Positions 8,384 to 17,377 of a DNA stretch of 64,000 nucleotides are shown piece by piece (the stretch's first letter is position 1; the number at the start of each line of letters is the position of its first letter). This DNA is from Streptomyces sp. VRA16 Mangrove soil. Its GTDB lineage: Bacteria > Actinomycetota > Actinomycetes > Streptomycetales > Streptomycetaceae. Under the pieces are notes generated by a model, which was not told where the DNA came from, did no database searches, and saw only the letters and a list, made by a program, of their open reading frames with translations. The translations under genes and the position numbers were made by a program. The stretch lies in contig NZ_JAFVLN010000002.1 in NCBI RefSeq assembly GCF_017377775.1, positions 1 to 64,000 of the forward strand. The letters are read 5' to 3'.

Positions 8384-9604
8384 GTGATATCGCGCAGACT
8401 GTTCCTCGCCGGTGCCTCGGCCACGGTCGCGACGGCCGCCGCGTCCCTGACCGTCCCCGCCTGGACCGCGGGCGCCGCCCCGGCCACCTGTGAACTGGCC
8501 CTGGAGAACAAGTCGTTGAGCGGCGCGGTGAACGCGTACGTCACCGGGCACGAACAAGCCACCGGCAACTGGGTGCTGTTGAAGGCCGACGGCAGCGTCT
8601 ACCGCCCCGAGTCGCCGAGCGCCCCGCAGACCCCGCTGCCCGTCGACTGCGCCATCCCGCTCGGCGCGGCGGGCTCGGCCCCGAAGGTGGTGACGCTGCC
8701 TCAGATGTACGGTGCCCGCGTCTACTTCGTGCGCGACGACACCCTCGACTTCTACCTCAACCCGGGCCCCTCCCTGGTCGAGCCGGCCTTCGCCACCGCC
8801 GCCGACCCGAACTACGGCAAGACCTGGTCGTTCTGCGAATTCACCTTCAATTCCGACCAGTTGTACGCGAACATCAGCTACGTCGATCTGGTCACGGCCC
8901 TCCCGATCGGGCTGACCCTGGAGGGCGACGCCACCCACACCGTCGCCCCGCTGCCGGACGGCGCCGTCGACCGGATCGCCGCGGATCTCGTGGCGCAGGC
9001 CGCCAAGGACGGGCAGCCCTGGGACAAGCTCGTCATCAAGGGCGGTGACGGAAAGGTGCTGCGCGCGATCTCCCCGCAGAACCTGATGGCGCCGTACTTC
9101 GGGCAGCCCGACCAGATGCCGTTCCGCGACTACTTCGACGCGTACGCGACCCAGGTCTGGGAGAAGTACCGCTCCACCGACCTCACCATCGACCTCCAGG
9201 GCGGGCGGGGCACCTTCACCGGCCGGGTCAGCGGCGACACGCTCACCTTCACCGGCGGCCACACCTTCACGAAGCCGACCGCGAAGGACGTCTTCACCTG
9301 CAACTACGGCCCATTCGCCAACAACCCGTCGGACTCCGACGACAAGAAGGGCCTGCTGGCCAGGATCGCCGCCGGGTTCAACCGCAGCATCATGCTCACC
9401 CACCCGGCCCAGCCGAACGGGGCGACGTCCGCGGACTACTACCAGGACGCCACCACGAACCACTGGTCGCGCATCGTGCACGCCAACGCGCCGATCGGCT
9501 ACGCCTTCCCGTACGACGACGTGAAGCCGGACGGCCAGCCGGACGTGTCCGGCGCGGCGAACGACGGGAATCCGCGCCGGTTCACGGTGAGTGTCGGCTC
9601 CTGA
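8384..9604 (+). CDS. secreted GH64 beta-1,3-glucanase
   Basis: A 406-aa exported protein. It opens with the Tat motif SRRLFLAGA and a signal ending near AGAAPA. The mature part follows the glycoside hydrolase 64 pattern: a thaumatin-like beta-sandwich beginning CELALENKSLSGAVNAYVTG, PQMYGARVYFVRDD, and a conserved C-terminal half with FTCNYGPFANN and DYYQDATTNHWSRIVHAN. GH64 enzymes cleave laminarin and other beta-1,3-glucans to laminaripentaose-size products, so a role against fungal walls is likely. GTG 8384 is chosen because AGGAG at 8371-8375 is 8 nt upstream; the GTG at 8375 overlaps it. The stop codon is in a small hairpin shared with the convergent GMC gene. Confidence 0.88.
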   Translation: MISRRLFLAGASATVATAAASLTVPAWTAGAAPATCELALENKSLSGAVNAYVTGHEQATGNWVLLKADGSVYRPESPSAPQTPLPVDCAIPLGAAGSAPKVVTLPQMYGARVYFVRDDTLDFYLNPGPSLVEPAFATAADPNYGKTWSFCEFTFNSDQLYANISYVDLVTALPIGLTLEGDATHTVAPLPDGAVDRIAADLVAQAAKDGQPWDKLVIKGGDGKVLRAISPQNLMAPYFGQPDQMPFRDYFDAYATQVWEKYRSTDLTIDLQGGRGTFTGRVSGDTLTFTGGHTFTKPTAKDVFTCNYGPFANNPSDSDDKKGLLARIAAGFNRSIMLTHPAQPNGATSADYYQDATTNHWSRIVHANAPIGYAFPYDDVKPDGQPDVSGAANDGNPRRFTVSVGS

Positions 9605-9613
9605 CCGTTCCTG

Positions 9614-11200
9614 TCAGGCGGCGGGCCCGGCGTCCTCGCGGATGAGTTCCACCGCCTTCTCCGCGAGGGCGACCGTCGGCGCGTGCGTGTGACCGCGGGT
9701 GATGTGCGGCATGACGGAGGCGTCGACGACGCGCAGGGCCCGAACGCCGCGCACGCGCAGCCTCGGGTCGGTGACCGAGGCCTCGTCCGCACCCATCCGG
9801 CAGGTGCCGACCGGGTGGTAGAGGGTCTCGGCGCCGGCCCGGATCGCGCGGGCGAGCTCCTCGTCGTCGACGACGCCGGGGTAGCCGGCCATCGGGGAGG
9901 TGTGCAGCGGGCTCAGGGCCGGGTCGGCGAGGAGTTCCTCGGCGCGCCGCACGCCCGCGATCAGGGCGCGCAGGTCCTCGTCGGCGGCGAGGTACCCGGG
10001 GTCGATGGCCGGCCCGCCGTCCGTCGGGGTGATCCGGCCTTCGCTGCGCGGCTGGAGCAGGACGACCCCGATGGTGATCCCGTGCTCGGTCGGCGGGGTG
10101 AGCCCGTGGTTCACGAACGGCACCGGCGCGAAGATCAACTCGATGTCGGGGGAGGTGAGTTCGGGCCGTGAGGTGACGAACGCGACGGCCTCGCCGACGT
10201 TCGAGGTGAGCGGTCCGCGGCCGCCGAGCAGGAAGCGGGCGATGTTCGCGGGTGTGTCGGCGCCGGTCAGCGAGATCGGGCGCGGGCAGCGGACGGTGAC
10301 CGCGTAGGAAAGGTGGTCCTGAAGGTGGCGGCCGACGCCCGGCGAGGCGACGAGCGGCTCGATGCCGGCGGCGGCGAGCGCCTCCGGGTCGCCGATGCCC
10401 GCCTGCTGGAGCAGGTGCGGGGAGCCGATCGCGCCGGCGCTGAGGATGACCTCGCGGGTGGCGCGCAGGATGCCGGCGGGGATGCCGTCGGCGGCGACCC
10501 CGGCGGCCCGGGTGCCGTCGAAGTCCAGCCGGGTGACGCGGGCGTCGGTGTAGATGTCGAGGTTGGGGCGGCGGGCGGCGGGCTTGAGGTAGCCGTCGGC
10601 GGCGCTCCAGCGGCGGCCCCGGTACTGGTTGACCGGGGTCATCGCGAACCCGGAGTGGTCCGGCTGGTTCAACTCCCCCAGGTCCCGCAGCCCTTGGGCC
10701 CGGCAGGCGTCGAGGAACGCGGCCGTGGCGGTGCTCGGGGCGCGCTGCGGGGAGATGTGCAGCGGGCCGAGCGTGCCGTAGACGGACCGTGCGGGCCGCT
10801 CGCCGCCCCACCGCTCGGCACGCTCGAAGTACCGCACGAACCCGTCGTACGCCCACTCCTCCCCCGCCGCCTCGCCCCACGCGTCGTAGTCGTCGCGGTG
10901 CCCGCGCACCCACATCATGGCGTTCAGGGAGGACGAGCCGCCGAGCGTGTGGCCACGCGGCCAGTACAACTCCCGGTTGTCCAGGGCGGGTTGCTTGGCG
11001 GTGCTGAAGTCCCAGTCGTACGGCGTCTTGAAGAGCTTCGGGAACGCGGCCGGTATCCGGATCTCCGTCTTGCGGTCGCGCGGCCCCGACTCCACCAGCG
11101 CGACCCTGACGGAAGGGTCCTCGCTCAGCCTTCCGGCGAGCACGCACCCGGCGGACCCGGCCCCGACGATGACGTAGTCGTACGTACGGTCCTTGCTCAA
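9614..11200 (-). CDS. GMC family FAD-dependent oxidoreductase (choline-dehydrogenase-like)
   Basis: A 528-aa flavoprotein. The ADP-binding fold starts at once with YDYVIVGAGSAGCVLAGRLSE. GMC signature 1 follows (RGHTLGGSSSLNAMMWVRG), then signature 2 (EVILSAGAIGSPHLLQQAG) and the C-terminal active-site region YHPVGTCRMG with HITRGHTHAPT, giving the His/His pair. These enzymes oxidise alcohols such as choline, aryl or polyethylene-glycol-type alcohols; the substrate here is not predictable. TTG 11200 is preferred because GAGGGAG precedes it by 5 nt and homologues start right at the FAD motif; an ATG at 11254 is also in frame. It is convergent with GH64 and divergent from the 11331 gene. Confidence 0.9.
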   Translation of the reverse strand: MSKDRTYDYVIVGAGSAGCVLAGRLSEDPSVRVALVESGPRDRKTEIRIPAAFPKLFKTPYDWDFSTAKQPALDNRELYWPRGHTLGGSSSLNAMMWVRGHRDDYDAWGEAAGEEWAYDGFVRYFERAERWGGERPARSVYGTLGPLHISPQRAPSTATAAFLDACRAQGLRDLGELNQPDHSGFAMTPVNQYRGRRWSAADGYLKPAARRPNLDIYTDARVTRLDFDGTRAAGVAADGIPAGILRATREVILSAGAIGSPHLLQQAGIGDPEALAAAGIEPLVASPGVGRHLQDHLSYAVTVRCPRPISLTGADTPANIARFLLGGRGPLTSNVGEAVAFVTSRPELTSPDIELIFAPVPFVNHGLTPPTEHGITIGVVLLQPRSEGRITPTDGGPAIDPGYLAADEDLRALIAGVRRAEELLADPALSPLHTSPMAGYPGVVDDEELARAIRAGAETLYHPVGTCRMGADEASVTDPRLRVRGVRALRVVDASVMPHITRGHTHAPTVALAEKAVELIREDAGPAA

Positions 11201-11286
11201 CTCGGCTCCCTCGACGACCCATTGACGCGTTCGCATGCCGCGTGCAGCTGTCATCGATGGTCTACACCCCGGCGGGGGCGGGCGTA

Positions 11287-11300
11287 CATAACCGGTTGTG
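11287..11300. promoter_or_regulatory. near-palindrome cataaccggttgtg in a divergent gap
   Basis: A 14-bp near-perfect dyad (six of seven base pairs) sits between the GMC oxidoreductase and the 11331 gene, which diverge. It may be an operator shared by both. The short length makes chance occurrence possible. Confidence 0.3.
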
Positions 11301-11330
11301 CGGGGTGTGTGTCCACCGGATGATCTCCGG

Positions 11331-12221
11331 ATGACCGCATCCCTGCTGCCGTACGCCCGACTGCCGCGCCGCCATCACGGGCGCGTTGTCGCCGGTTCGA
11401 CCGTCGACGCGTTCGGGCGCGCCCACTGGCTGCTCGCCGGCCGCCGGCCCGATCCGGCGGGGTCCCGCGATCCGTACGACGCCTTGGCCGTCACGGTCGA
11501 GCCCGACGGGTCGTCGTACGAGACGACGCTGAGCGGGGTGCGGGCCCGCTTCCCGCACTTCGACGCGCTGCCCGGTGGCGGGTTCGTGGTGGCGGCGGGG
11601 CGCAGCCGCCCCGACGAGCGATGCGTGCAGGTCTTCGACGCGGCCGGACGGTGCAGGCACATGTTCCGCGGGGGCGACGGCATCGAGCACCTCCTCGTCG
11701 ACGAGTCCGGCGCGCTCTGGATCGGTTACTTCGACGAAGGGGTGTACGGGGACGACGAGTTGAGTCATGCGGGGCTGCGCCGGTTCAGCCGGTCCGGCGA
11801 GCCGCTGTGGGCGTACTCCCCGGTGGCGGGGACCGACCACATCTCCGACTGTTACGCGCTGAACGTCACGGGGACCGAGGCGTGGTCCTGTGCCTACACG
11901 GACTTCCAGCTGGTCAGGAACCGTCCGGGGCGCCCGTCGCTGCCGTACGGGAATCCGGTCAAGGCGGCCCGCGCGCTGGCCGTGGACGGGAACCGCGTCG
12001 CGTACTTCGGCGGATACGGGGAGGACCACGACCGTCTCGTCGACTGCCGTCTCGTCGGCCTGGAGGCGCGGCCCGTCACGACCGGGCGGCTCACGCGCCC
12101 CGACGGCGGCCGTCTCAAGGCCGTTCGGTCCAGGACGGTCAGCCGCGGCTCCCGCGTCTACCGGCAGGAGAAGCCGTGGACGGAGTGGACCGTCTTCGAT
12201 CTCACCGCGCAGCACCCCTGA
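11331..12221 (+). CDS. protein of unknown function, beta-propeller-like
   Basis: A 296-aa soluble protein without a signal peptide. Repeating short motifs (VVAGSTVDAFGRAHWLLAG, GIEHLLVDESGALWIGYFD, ARALAVDGNRVAYFGGYG) have the strand-turn-strand rhythm of beta-propeller blades. No catalytic motif is recognised. Similar sequences are common as hypothetical proteins in Streptomyces. ATG 11331 is chosen over the GTG at 11298 because the upstream residues are not protein-like. The stop overlaps the 3' end of the convergent NCS1 permease by 20 bp, so both ends are probably correct. The function is unknown. Confidence 0.75.
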   Translation: MTASLLPYARLPRRHHGRVVAGSTVDAFGRAHWLLAGRRPDPAGSRDPYDALAVTVEPDGSSYETTLSGVRARFPHFDALPGGGFVVAAGRSRPDERCVQVFDAAGRCRHMFRGGDGIEHLLVDESGALWIGYFDEGVYGDDELSHAGLRRFSRSGEPLWAYSPVAGTDHISDCYALNVTGTEAWSCAYTDFQLVRNRPGRPSLPYGNPVKAARALAVDGNRVAYFGGYGEDHDRLVDCRLVGLEARPVTTGRLTRPDGGRLKAVRSRTVSRGSRVYRQEKPWTEWTVFDLTAQHP

Positions 12222-13638
12222 GCGGGCGGCGCATCGTGACGAGGTAGCACAGCCACGCCACGACCATCCCCACCGGCAGCGCCAGATCCACCCCGTCGAG
12301 GGCGGCGGCGATCGGCCCGGTGTAGAGGGTGTTCACGCACAGGGCCGCCGAGCCGACACCGGCCGCCAGTGAGCAGGCCCCCGCCCAGTTGACACCGCCG
12401 CGGTACCAGAACGGGCTGTTCGGCGTCTCGTCGGAGAGCGCCACGCCGTCGTAGCGGTTGCGGCGCAGCACGATGTCGGTGGCGTACACGGCGACACTCG
12501 GGCCGAGCAGGACGACGGTCAGTTGCAGGACGTTGTTGACCGTGTCGAGGAAGTTGGAGATCAGCAGGCCGTACAGGGTGAGGGCCACCGCGACCGTGCC
12601 GTCGAAGAGCACGCTGACCTGACGGCGGATGGTGAGGCCCACGGCCTGCAGGGCGAGTCCCGCGCTGTAGGCGGTCAGCGCGTTGAGGGCGATGGTGCTC
12701 AGGACGAGGGAGAGCAGGAAGACGGGGCCGAACCAGCCGGGCAGCAGCGCCTCCAGGGCCGCCTGCGGGTCGGTCATGTCGACGGCGGTGGCGGCGACGA
12801 TGCCGATGAGACAGGTGAGCAGGCCGGAGACGAATCCGCCGAGCGCGGTCCAGCCGATGACCGCCCGGTTCGGGGTGGTGCGCGGCAGGTAGCGGGAGAA
12901 GTCGGCGCTGGTGGTGTACGAGAGCGGGCCCGAGGCGATCATGGTGACGCCCGCGAGGGCCACGGCCCAGAAGTCGACGCCGGTCAGCGGGTCCCGGGGC
13001 GTGTACCCGAAGTCCGCGTGCCGGACGACGACGACCGCGACGACCGCGAACACGGCGGCCAGCACCAGCGTGATCGGCCCGTACAGCTTCACGATCAGGG
13101 CGTGCCCGTAGACGCTGATCGTGAGGGTGAGCGCCGCGATGACGACGATCACGACGACCTTGACCGGGGTGCTCGCCGTGACGCCGGCCTTCTCGACGAG
13201 GGCGAAGGCGGCGACGGCCGCGGCGGAGAGATTGAGCGCGAAGTAGCAGACGGAGATCAGCCAGCCGGTGACCGCGTTGTTGAAGCGGTTGCCGATGACG
13301 CCGAAGAGCGCGCGGGTGACCACCTCGCTGGGAGCGCCCGCGGCCGGGCCCGGTATCGCGAGCAGGCCGGTGAAGACGGAGAACAGGCTGCCGATGACGA
13401 GGACCGCTGTCGCCTGCCACAGGCTCAGGCCCATCAGGATCAGTGAGCCGCCGACCACCAGGTTCAGGTAGTTGACGCCGGTCGCCGCCCACACGGCGAA
13501 CAACTCCCTGGGCCTGCCGCGCCGGTCGGCGTCGGGTATGACGTCGATGCCGTGGGCCTCGATCCGGGTCGCCGACGCCGCCGCGGCCGCCGGGGCGTTC
13601 GCGGTGTCGGGGATCGGATCGGGAAGCGTGGACGCCAT
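12202..13638 (-). CDS. NCS1 family nucleobase/cytosine permease
   Basis: A 478-aa integral membrane protein with about 12 hydrophobic segments. It has NCS1 features: a cytoplasmic N-terminus, then VNYLNLVVGGSLILMGLSL as TM1, PSEVVTRALFGVIGNRFNN, and SGPLSYTTSADFSRYLPR in the central loop. Family members take up purines, cytosine, hydantoins or allantoin by cation symport. It is divergent from a TetR regulator, which is followed by a YtcJ-type amidohydrolase, so the substrate may be an amide or ring compound that the hydrolase opens. GGAGGG precedes the ATG. The operator at 13688-13709 lies 50 bp upstream of the start and suggests control by the TetR protein. Confidence 0.9.
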   Translation of the reverse strand: MASTLPDPIPDTANAPAAAAASATRIEAHGIDVIPDADRRGRPRELFAVWAATGVNYLNLVVGGSLILMGLSLWQATAVLVIGSLFSVFTGLLAIPGPAAGAPSEVVTRALFGVIGNRFNNAVTGWLISVCYFALNLSAAAVAAFALVEKAGVTASTPVKVVVIVVIAALTLTISVYGHALIVKLYGPITLVLAAVFAVVAVVVVRHADFGYTPRDPLTGVDFWAVALAGVTMIASGPLSYTTSADFSRYLPRTTPNRAVIGWTALGGFVSGLLTCLIGIVAATAVDMTDPQAALEALLPGWFGPVFLLSLVLSTIALNALTAYSAGLALQAVGLTIRRQVSVLFDGTVAVALTLYGLLISNFLDTVNNVLQLTVVLLGPSVAVYATDIVLRRNRYDGVALSDETPNSPFWYRGGVNWAGACSLAAGVGSAALCVNTLYTGPIAAALDGVDLALPVGMVVAWLCYLVTMRRPLRGAAR

Positions 13639-13687
13639 GAAGCCCTCCGAGAGTGCCGTGCGGCCGGTGACCTGTCCGCCCGCTTGC

Positions 13688-13709
13688 TTATTGGTCGCAC
13701 ACTCAATAA
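13688..13709. promoter_or_regulatory. putative TetR operator TTATTG-N10-CAATAA
   Basis: A 22-bp dyad with perfect 6-bp arms sits in the 81-bp gap between the divergent permease (start 13638) and TetR gene (start 13720). It is 11 bp upstream of the TetR start. It is AT-rich against a very GC-rich background, which makes a chance dyad unlikely. Its position allows both autoregulation and repression of the permease. Confidence 0.65.
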
Positions 13710-13719
13710 CGTAACGGGC

Positions 13720-14364
13720 ATGCCGTCAAGCGTTGAGAGCAAGCGAATCCGAAAATCTCCGGCCGCCAGACGTGCGGAAATCGTTGCTTCGGCCGCAAGG
13801 ATTGCGCTTTCCGAAGGTCTGGAGTGCGTCACGTTGCGGCGGATCGGCGAGGAGCTCGGCGTCCGGCCGGGGTTGATCAGCCACTACTTCCCCGCGGTGG
13901 ACGACCTGGTCGCCGAGGCGTTCGGGAGCGCCGCGACGGCCGAGATCGAGGCCCTCATCCCGGCGGAGCGTCCGGACGGCACCCCGACCGACCACCTCGC
14001 CCGGTTCCTCGCCCGCACCATCGGCCATCCCGCGTGGGACGACATCAGCCGGCTGTGGATCAACGCCCGCCATCTGAGCCGCTACCGGCCGGGCCTGCGC
14101 GAGCGCGTCGGCCGGCAGGAGGACGCCTGGCGCGCCCGGCTGTCCGGGCTGCTCACGGACGGCGTCGAGCGCGGCGAGTTCCGTACGGCGGATCCGCAGG
14201 TGGTGGCGCTCCAGATCCTGGTCGTCCTGGACGGCCTGGGCGCGGACGGCGCGATCGACCCCGGCGAGCTGCCGCCGGCCGTGGCGCGGATGGCGGTCAC
14301 CACGGCGGAGCGCGAACTGGGCCTGGAGCCGGGAGCGTTGAGCGCTCTGCCCGAGCACGGGTAA
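13720..14364 (+). CDS. TetR family regulator (PfmR/BetI-like C-terminus)
   Basis: A 214-aa TetR protein. The N-terminal DNA-binding region (about 17-62) reads RAEIVASAARIALSEGLECVTLRRIGEELGVRPGLISHYF, the standard three-helix HTH ending in the SHYF recognition helix, and the rest is a helical ligand domain. The ATG at 13720 leaves almost no leader before the operator at 13688-13709, so the protein probably represses itself and the divergent NCS1 permease. The downstream amidohydrolase is on the same strand but 218 bp away across tandem repeats, so co-transcription is uncertain. The inducer is unknown; a substrate of the permease/hydrolase pair is plausible. Confidence 0.88.
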   Translation: MPSSVESKRIRKSPAARRAEIVASAARIALSEGLECVTLRRIGEELGVRPGLISHYFPAVDDLVAEAFGSAATAEIEALIPAERPDGTPTDHLARFLARTIGHPAWDDISRLWINARHLSRYRPGLRERVGRQEDAWRARLSGLLTDGVERGEFRTADPQVVALQILVVLDGLGADGAIDPGELPPAVARMAVTTAERELGLEPGALSALPEHG

Positions 14365-14450
14365 GAGCGGGCACCCGCGCACCGCGCACCCGCCGATCCA
14401 CCGGTCAGCCGGCCCACCGATCCACCAGTCAGCCGGTCAGCCGGTCAGCC

Positions 14451-14522
14451 GGCCCACCGAACAGCCGATCCGCAGGCCCACCGAGCAGCCGATCCGCAGG
14501 CCCACCGAGCAGCCGATCCGCC
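14451..14522 (+). repeat. 24-bp tandem repeat, three copies
   Basis: The unit ggcccaccgagcagccgatc (+cgca) occurs at 14451-14474, 14475-14498 and 14499-14522, with one or two differences between copies. Immediately upstream (about 14391-14450) are shorter related units cagccggt and ggcccaccgatccacc. The block fills the gap between the TetR gene and the amidohydrolase and ends 60 bp before its start codon. Confidence 0.85.
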
Positions 14523-14582
14523 GGTCCGCCCGCAGAAAGAGATCTCTACGCCCGCGAGGCACACCCGCACCACAGGAGTCCC

Positions 14583-16208
14583 ATGCACCCCCAGCTCGCC
14601 CTCGTCAACGCCCGCCTCCTCGACCCCGCGACCGGAGGCCCCCTCCGCCACACCGCCCTCGCCGTCACCACCGACGGACTGATCGGCGCCCTCGGCGACG
14701 ACCGGGACATCCGCGCTCTCGCCGGGCCGACGACCACCACGATCGACCTCAAGGGCGCCACCGTCACCCCGGGCCTGGTCGACGGCCACCTCCACCCCGT
14801 CAGCGGCGCCGAGCTCACCCACGGCCTCGACCTCTCCGGCTGCGCCGACCTGGACGACGTACGGGCGGCGCTCGCCCGGCACAAGAAGACCCTGGCGCCC
14901 GGGGCGTGGCTGCAGGCGTGGGGTCTGGACCCGAACGTGTTCGGGGAGCGGCCCGTCGAGGCCGCCGCCCTCGCGCCCGTCCTCGACGACGTGCCCGCGC
15001 TGCTGCTGCTCTTCGACGCCCACTCGATGCTGGCGAGCCCGCGCGCCCTGGAGCTCGCCGGGGTCGACGGGCCGCACACCTTCGACCAGGCGGCCGAGGT
15101 GGTCTGCGACCCGCAGGGCCGGCCCACCGGGCTGCTTCTGGAGGACGCCGCCTGCGCACTCGTCGAGCGGGTCGCGCCGCAGCCCACCCGCGCGGAGCGC
15201 CGGGACCGGCTGGCGGCGGCGCTGCGCGCGATGGCCGCGGCGGGTCTGACCGGCGGGCACGCCATGGACGCGAACGGCGACAGCCTCGACCTGTACCGGG
15301 AGCTCGACGAGGCCGGTGAGCTGGCGGTGCGGCTGCGGGTGGCACCGTGGTGCCAGCCCGGCGCCGACGCCGACGCGGTGCGCGAACTCATCGAACTCCA
15401 GGGCACGGGCGGGCAGTTGTGGCACGTCGCCGGGGTCAAGCTGTTCATGGACGGCACCATCGACAACGGCACCGCCTGGCTGGAGCGGCCCGACTGCCAC
15501 GGGGAGTCCACGCACGCGTTCTGGCCGGACCCGGACACGTACACCCACGTCATCGGCGAGCTGCACCGCGCCGGGGTGGCGACGGCCACGCACGCCATCG
15601 GGGACGCGGCCGTGCGGCACGCCCTCGACGCGGTGGCGAAGGCGCGGGCCGGGGCGCCCGGCGACGTACGGCACCGGATCGAGCACATCGAGACCGTCCC
15701 GGACGACACGGTGAGCCGCTTCGCCGAGCTGGGCGTCGTCGCCTCCATGCAGCCCACCCACTGCTGCGACTTCACCCGCGCCGACCACACCGACAACTGG
15801 TCCCGGCGGCTCGGCGAGGAGCGCGCCGGGCGGGCCTGGCGCTGCCGCGATCTGTGGGACGCCGGGGCGCAGGTGGTGCTCGGCTCCGACTGGCCGATCG
15901 CCCCCTACCCGCCGCTCGGCGTCATGGCGGGCGCCCGCCACCGCCGCCCGAGCCGCGATCTGACGCTGCCGCCGCACGGGCCCGAGCAGGCGCTGACCGG
16001 GCTCGAAGCGCTGCGCGCGATGACGGTGAACGCGGCGTACGCGGCCGGGGAGGAGCGGGTCGCCGGGTTCATCGGGGTCGGCGCCCGCGCCGATCTGACC
16101 GTCCTCGGCGGCGACCCGGCCGCCGCCGACGCGCTCGAACTCCCCGACCTGGACGTGCGGTTGACGGTGCTCGGTGGGCGGATCACGCACCGGGCCGCCG
16201 ACCTGTAG
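14583..16208 (+). CDS. YtcJ-like metal-dependent amidohydrolase
   Basis: A 541-aa member of the Amidohydro_3/YtcJ group. It has the first metal-site motif VDGHLHP (near residue 65), the KLFMDGTIDNGTAW segment with its possible carboxylated Lys, THAIGDAAV, RIEHIE and the C-terminal GSDWPIAP aspartate motif. These enzymes hydrolyse C-N bonds of amides or formamides; this subgroup is poorly characterised (AepA-like). No signal peptide is present, so it acts in the cytoplasm. AGGAG is 4 nt before the ATG. Its neighbours, a TetR regulator and an NCS1 permease, suggest an uptake-and-hydrolysis module for a nitrogenous compound. The stop lies within a short dyad shared with the convergent laccase gene. 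Confidence 0.9.
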   Translation: MHPQLALVNARLLDPATGGPLRHTALAVTTDGLIGALGDDRDIRALAGPTTTTIDLKGATVTPGLVDGHLHPVSGAELTHGLDLSGCADLDDVRAALARHKKTLAPGAWLQAWGLDPNVFGERPVEAAALAPVLDDVPALLLLFDAHSMLASPRALELAGVDGPHTFDQAAEVVCDPQGRPTGLLLEDAACALVERVAPQPTRAERRDRLAAALRAMAAAGLTGGHAMDANGDSLDLYRELDEAGELAVRLRVAPWCQPGADADAVRELIELQGTGGQLWHVAGVKLFMDGTIDNGTAWLERPDCHGESTHAFWPDPDTYTHVIGELHRAGVATATHAIGDAAVRHALDAVAKARAGAPGDVRHRIEHIETVPDDTVSRFAELGVVASMQPTHCCDFTRADHTDNWSRRLGEERAGRAWRCRDLWDAGAQVVLGSDWPIAPYPPLGVMAGARHRRPSRDLTLPPHGPEQALTGLEALRAMTVNAAYAAGEERVAGFIGVGARADLTVLGGDPAAADALELPDLDVRLTVLGGRITHRAADL

Positions 16209-16211
16209 CGG

Positions 16212-17195
16212 CTACATGTGGTGCGGGTCGTCGTACGCGGGGATCGACCCGTCCGCCTTCTTCACCAGGAACAGCCCCGCCATCCCCATGTCCGAGTGGC
16301 TCTGGACGTGGCAGTGGTACATCCACGCCCCGGCGCCCACCCCCTCGCCCGCGATGATCTGGAACCCGAACGAGTCGGCCGGGCCGCAGATCTTGTTGTC
16401 GAGGACCTGGGTGGGGTCGTCGGGGCCGGTGAGCATGCCGGTGCGGTTGTCCGCCCAGCGGTGCCCGTGGATGTGGAACGTGTGGTAGTACTCGCCGTGC
16501 GTGATCATGACGATCTCGACCCGGTCGCCCACCGTCGCCTCGAAGGTGGGGGCCTCGTGGGCCGCCTTGTTGTTGATCGTCATGTCGTTGAAGACGATGG
16601 TGAAGGTCTTGCCCGGGTCGGGCAGGATGTCGCCCTTGCGGCGCACGATCACCGGTCCGTACAGGCCCTTTCTGATGCCGCCGGTGCCGTGGTCCGTCCC
16701 CACCACGTGGTCGTGGTAGTGCCAGTAGCCGGCCGTGCCCGCGCGCCAGGTGCCGTCCTTGCGGCGGCCCGGCGCGTGGGTGCGCCAGGTGTAGGTGCGG
16801 GTGCCGCCCGGCTCGACATGGCTGCGGTTCATACGCGTGCCGTCGCTGGAGACCTCGTAGTCCATGCCGTGGACGTGCAGGCTCGCGTCGACGTCGGTGA
16901 GGTTCTCGAACTCGATGTGGAGCGTGTCGCCCTCGTTGAGCTCGATCAGCGGGCCGGGGACCGACGCCTTGCCCTTCTCGAAGCCGTAGCCGAGCTGTCC
17001 GTCCGCCAGCTTCTCCGCGTACATCTTGATCCGTCTCACCTCGCCGCCCGCGGGCGCGGTGCGCGGCGGGGTGTCGGCACTGGCCGCCGGAGAGGCGGCG
17101 GCCCCGATGGACAACGATGTCACCCCCGCCGTGGCCGCCACCGCACCGCCGATGAGCATGCGGCGACTGAGCGCCTGCCCGTCCTTCTCCGTCAC
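16212..17195 (-). CDS. slaC: two-domain multicopper oxidase (small laccase, SLAC/EpoA type)
   Basis: A 327-aa Tat-exported laccase ([15 protein letters not shown], signal to about residue 40). All four copper motifs are visible: [19 protein letters not shown] and [13 protein letters not shown]. The size and two-domain plan match S. coelicolor SLAC (SCO6712), which works as a trimer and oxidises phenols, lignin model compounds and dyes. GTG 17195 is preferred over TTG 17201, since GGGGAG is then 6 nt upstream. It lies divergent to the ThuA/sugar dehydrogenase operon and near the protocatechuate pathway, which fits extracellular aromatic oxidation followed by uptake. Axial Met in the type-1 site is consistent with HSDMGM. 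Confidence 0.95.
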   Translation of the reverse strand: MTEKDGQALSRRMLIGGAVAATAGVTSLSIGAAASPAASADTPPRTAPAGGEVRRIKMYAEKLADGQLGYGFEKGKASVPGPLIELNEGDTLHIEFENLTDVDASLHVHGMDYEVSSDGTRMNRSHVEPGGTRTYTWRTHAPGRRKDGTWRAGTAGYWHYHDHVVGTDHGTGGIRKGLYGPVIVRRKGDILPDPGKTFTIVFNDMTINNKAAHEAPTFEATVGDRVEIVMITHGEYYHTFHIHGHRWADNRTGMLTGPDDPTQVLDNKICGPADSFGFQIIAGEGVGAGAWMYHCHVQSHSDMGMAGLFLVKKADGSIPAYDDPHHM

Positions 17196-17377
17196 GGCCA
17201 ACTCCCCACCCTCGTAAGGACATTCCGGAACCAGGGAGCACGGTAGCCACGTGATCTTCGTTTATCCACACTCAGGACAAAGTTCGTGTCATTGCGGTCA
17301 TACCTATTGGCGCGCCACGAAAAGAGGTCTAGCTTTCTCCGCGCTGTTGCTGTGTCCGACGAGGGGTGGGTGAACAC

